From Paracoccaceae bacterium (GTDB lineage Bacteria > Pseudomonadota > Alphaproteobacteria > Rhodobacterales > Rhodobacteraceae), in NCBI GenBank assembly GCA_004566265.1, contig SPLB01000126.1:1-7461 (forward strand): a stretch of DNA of 7,461 nucleotides. The letters are read 5' to 3'. A program made the translations under genes and the position numbers. The number at the start of each line of letters is the position of its first letter. Position 1 is the stretch's first letter. The notes under the pieces are model-generated. The model was not told the origin of the DNA. It did not search any database and saw nothing but the letters and a program-made list of their open reading frames with translations. Below, piece after piece: positions 5,919-7,461 of the stretch.

Positions 5919-6407
5919 TCAGACGGTGGGCTCGCTCAGATAACACTCCGCATGAATTGTTGCGGCCTGCAGACCCATAGACGCCATCAGGGCTGCTGAG
6001 GCTGTGTTAAACGGTGCGTAGGAGGCCGCAATCCGAACAGCGCCCTCAGTCTGAGCCTGGTCGCGCACGGCTTTCAATAGCGCCTTACCGACGCCTAGGC
6101 GGCGAAACGGGGCTGCGACCATCACATGATGAACCATCGCGCGCGCACCGCCTGTCGTCAGTGGCGAGGCGCTGCGCTCTTGGAACTCCCAGATCACATA
6201 TCCCATGATCGTGCCCGTCGGGCTTTCTGCCACCAGCGCATGGACCATGTCGTCTGTCAGCCATTCTGTAAGCCAAGTGGTCAGAACCTGCGGGCAAGGG
6301 TCTGCTGGATAGCGTTCGGGTTGATGCGCGACATGCAGGTCATGGAGGTCCTGCAGCAGCGGCACAAGGGTTGCGGCCTCATGGGCCGGGAGAGAGTGGA
6401 GGTGCAT
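5919..6407 (-). CDS. GNAT-family N-acetyltransferase
   Basis: This 162-residue protein has the GNAT layout. An N-terminal helical part (about 8-55) is followed by strands near 56-75 (VHALVAESPTGTIMGYVIWEF) and then motif A at 90-111: AMVHHVMVAAPFRRLGVGKALL, with R102, R103, G105 and G107 in the acetyl-CoA pyrophosphate loop. Motif B near 128-146 reads APFNTASAALMASMGLQ, the usual Asn and aliphatic pattern before the last strand. It transfers an acetyl group from acetyl-CoA to an amine; the substrate cannot be told from sequence. No membrane segment or signal peptide is seen, so it is cytoplasmic. The region before the ATG lacks a good Shine-Dalgarno and contains the palindrome AGAGCTCT at 6412-6419. 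It lies downstream of the BI-1 gene on the same strand, separated by a strong terminator. Confidence 0.92.
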   Translation of the reverse strand: MHLHSLPAHEAATLVPLLQDLHDLHVAHQPERYPADPCPQVLTTWLTEWLTDDMVHALVAESPTGTIMGYVIWEFQERSASPLTTGGARAMVHHVMVAAPFRRLGVGKALLKAVRDQAQTEGAVRIAASYAPFNTASAALMASMGLQAATIHAECYLSEPTV

Positions 6408-6435
6408 TCTGAGAGCTCTTGAAATGGAAAGGCGG

Positions 6436-6470
6436 AAAAGAAAAAGGGCGGATCTTGTTCAGATCCGCCC
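6436..6470 (-). terminator. Intrinsic terminator of the BI-1 family gene
   Basis: Read on the minus strand, GGGCGGATCT pairs perfectly over ten bases with AGATCCGCCC (plus positions 6461-6470 and 6446-6455) around a five-base loop. It is followed by TTTTTCTTTT (6445-6436). It starts 27 bases after the BI-1 stop codon and ends 28 bases before the GNAT start. Confidence 0.93.
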
Positions 6471-6497
6471 CGGCTTTTGGTTTTGGTGGAAGGACGC

Positions 6498-7241
6498 TTA
6501 TTCGCGGTTCCCCAGAAGCTGCAGCAGCATCATGAACAGGTTGATGAAATCTAGATAGAGATTGAGTGCACCCATGATCGCGGCTTTGCCAAGCCACTCT
6601 TGATCGCCGGAGTGTGCCATTTGCAGGTAGGTGTTTTTGATGTTCTGGGTGTCGTATGCGGTCAGACCAGCAAAGATCAGAACACCGATTGTAGAGATCG
6701 CAAACGCCATGGCCGAGGACGCCAAGAAGATATTGACGATTGACGCCACGATCAGGCCGATCAGGCCCATGATGAGAAAGGCGCCGATCGGGCCCAGATC
6801 ACGCTTTGTGGTGTAACCATACAGGGACAGGCCTGCAAAGGCGATGGCGGTGATCAGGAAGACCTGCGCGACGCTTTCGCCTGTGAACACCAGAAAAATC
6901 GAAGAGATGGACACACCCATCACCAGAGCAAAGACATAGAACACGACCTGCGCGGTTGCGGCAGACAGGCGATTGATGCTTGCCGAGAAGCCGAACACAA
7001 AGGCCAGCGGTGCAAACATGATAACCCACTTCAGCGGGGACGCATAAAGCGCATAACCCAATTGGGTCAGCTGACCGTCGGCAGTAACCGCGAGACCGGA
7101 AAGCGCCCAAGCGGCGGCAAAAGTGATCAGCAGGCCTACGGACATCGTGCCGTAGACTTTGTTCATATGTGCGCGCAGGCCCTCATCAATCTGCGCGGCG
7201 CGTGCGCCTGCGGCGGAACGGATGGTGTCGAACTGTGCCAT
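6498..7241 (-). CDS. Bax inhibitor-1 / YccA family membrane protein
   Basis: This 247-residue protein has about seven membrane helices (roughly 33-53, 71-88, 97-119, 125-143, 152-173, 178-196, 222-243) after a polar N-terminal tail. The family signature is clear near the C-terminus: AGLTAYDTQNIKNTY, then GALNLYLDFINLFMMLLQLLG. D197 and D231 correspond to the paired aspartates that act as the pH-sensitive latch in the B. subtilis homologue YetJ, a calcium leak channel. E. coli relatives include YccA, an FtsH substrate and modulator. It acts in the cytoplasmic membrane; the exact role in this organism is inference. GGAG at 7255-7252 lies ten bases before the chosen ATG, and another, out-of-frame ATG lies only three bases after that GGAG (see findings). 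The gene is followed by its own terminator. Confidence 0.95.
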   Translation of the reverse strand: MAQFDTIRSAAGARAAQIDEGLRAHMNKVYGTMSVGLLITFAAAWALSGLAVTADGQLTQLGYALYASPLKWVIMFAPLAFVFGFSASINRLSAATAQVVFYVFALVMGVSISSIFLVFTGESVAQVFLITAIAFAGLSLYGYTTKRDLGPIGAFLIMGLIGLIVASIVNIFLASSAMAFAISTIGVLIFAGLTAYDTQNIKNTYLQMAHSGDQEWLGKAAIMGALNLYLDFINLFMMLLQLLGNRE

Positions 7242-7337
7242 TAAACATGGTCTCCGTATGTTGAACTCTTGTTACCCCGGGCCCTTTGTGAACCAGGGTC
7301 AGGACAGCCCCCGAAGGATGCCGCCCTTTTCCCGCTA

Positions 7338-7366
7338 AATATTGGCCTTTGTGGGGCAAGGTTCAA
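7338..7366 (-). promoter_or_regulatory. Weak candidate promoter of the BI-1 family gene
   Basis: On the minus strand TTGAAC (7366-7361) and AATATT (7343-7338) are 17 bases apart, about 97 bases before the ATG. Both boxes are imperfect. It is the best candidate in the upstream region, but not strong. Confidence 0.25.
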
Positions 7367-7461
7367 GAGTTTCCGTCATTTGGACGGGCGGAAATCCATC
7401 AATAATGTATCCGATTTGCATGTTTCAGCGGCCTGAATAGGCGGCTAAGGCACTGACCTTA

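Noticed and set aside
7241..7461. Possible mobile-element or repeat boundary at the right end
   Set aside because: No terminal inverted repeats, target duplications or transposase fragments could be found in the 220 bases.

Overview
The window reads as an ordinary chromosomal segment of a marine alphaproteobacterium, most likely Rhodobacteraceae (Roseobacter group). The reasons are the high G+C content with GC-rich third positions, an alphaproteobacterial type A RNase P RNA, a gatC-gatA pair without gatB, a cysteine-free 55-residue ribosomal protein L33, and a ceramidase-family membrane protein of the kind found in roseobacters. Genus is not decidable by eye. There is no tRNA, insertion sequence, CRISPR array, phage gene or clear island boundary.

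Layout, left to right. Positions 1-638 (minus) hold a metallo-beta-lactamase-fold hydrolase of the UPF0173/UlaG-like type, cut by the left edge. It is divergent from a seven-helix ceramidase-family protein at 687-1352 (plus). After a 110-base leader with two competing hairpins come gatC and gatA, two subunits of the tRNA amidotransferase that makes Gln-tRNA(Gln) and/or Asn-tRNA(Asn). Next on the same strand are a lipoprotein with a C-terminal Excalibur calcium-binding domain and, five bases later, a cytoplasmic AmpD-like zinc amidase, which look like a small cell-envelope pair. The RNase P RNA gene (rnpB, about 4811-5218) follows with its own promoter, then rpmG (L33) with a good promoter, a structured leader and an intrinsic terminator.

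The right third is looser. A perfect FNR-type palindrome sits between the rpmG stop codon and its terminator. A 46-codon frame encoding a putative exported peptide lies at 5761-5901. On the minus strand come a GNAT acetyltransferase (5919-6407) and a seven-helix Bax inhibitor-1 family protein (6498-7241), separated by a strong terminator that acts on the latter. The last 220 bases hold the upstream region of the BI-1 gene and perhaps the tail of another minus-strand gene.

Most genes here are housekeeping (tRNA charging, tRNA 5' processing, ribosome, peptidoglycan recycling). I see no multi-gene novel system. The items most worth a second look are regulatory: the FNR-like box, the gatC and rpmG leaders, the overlapping upstream frame at the BI-1 start, and the unrecognised small exported peptide.
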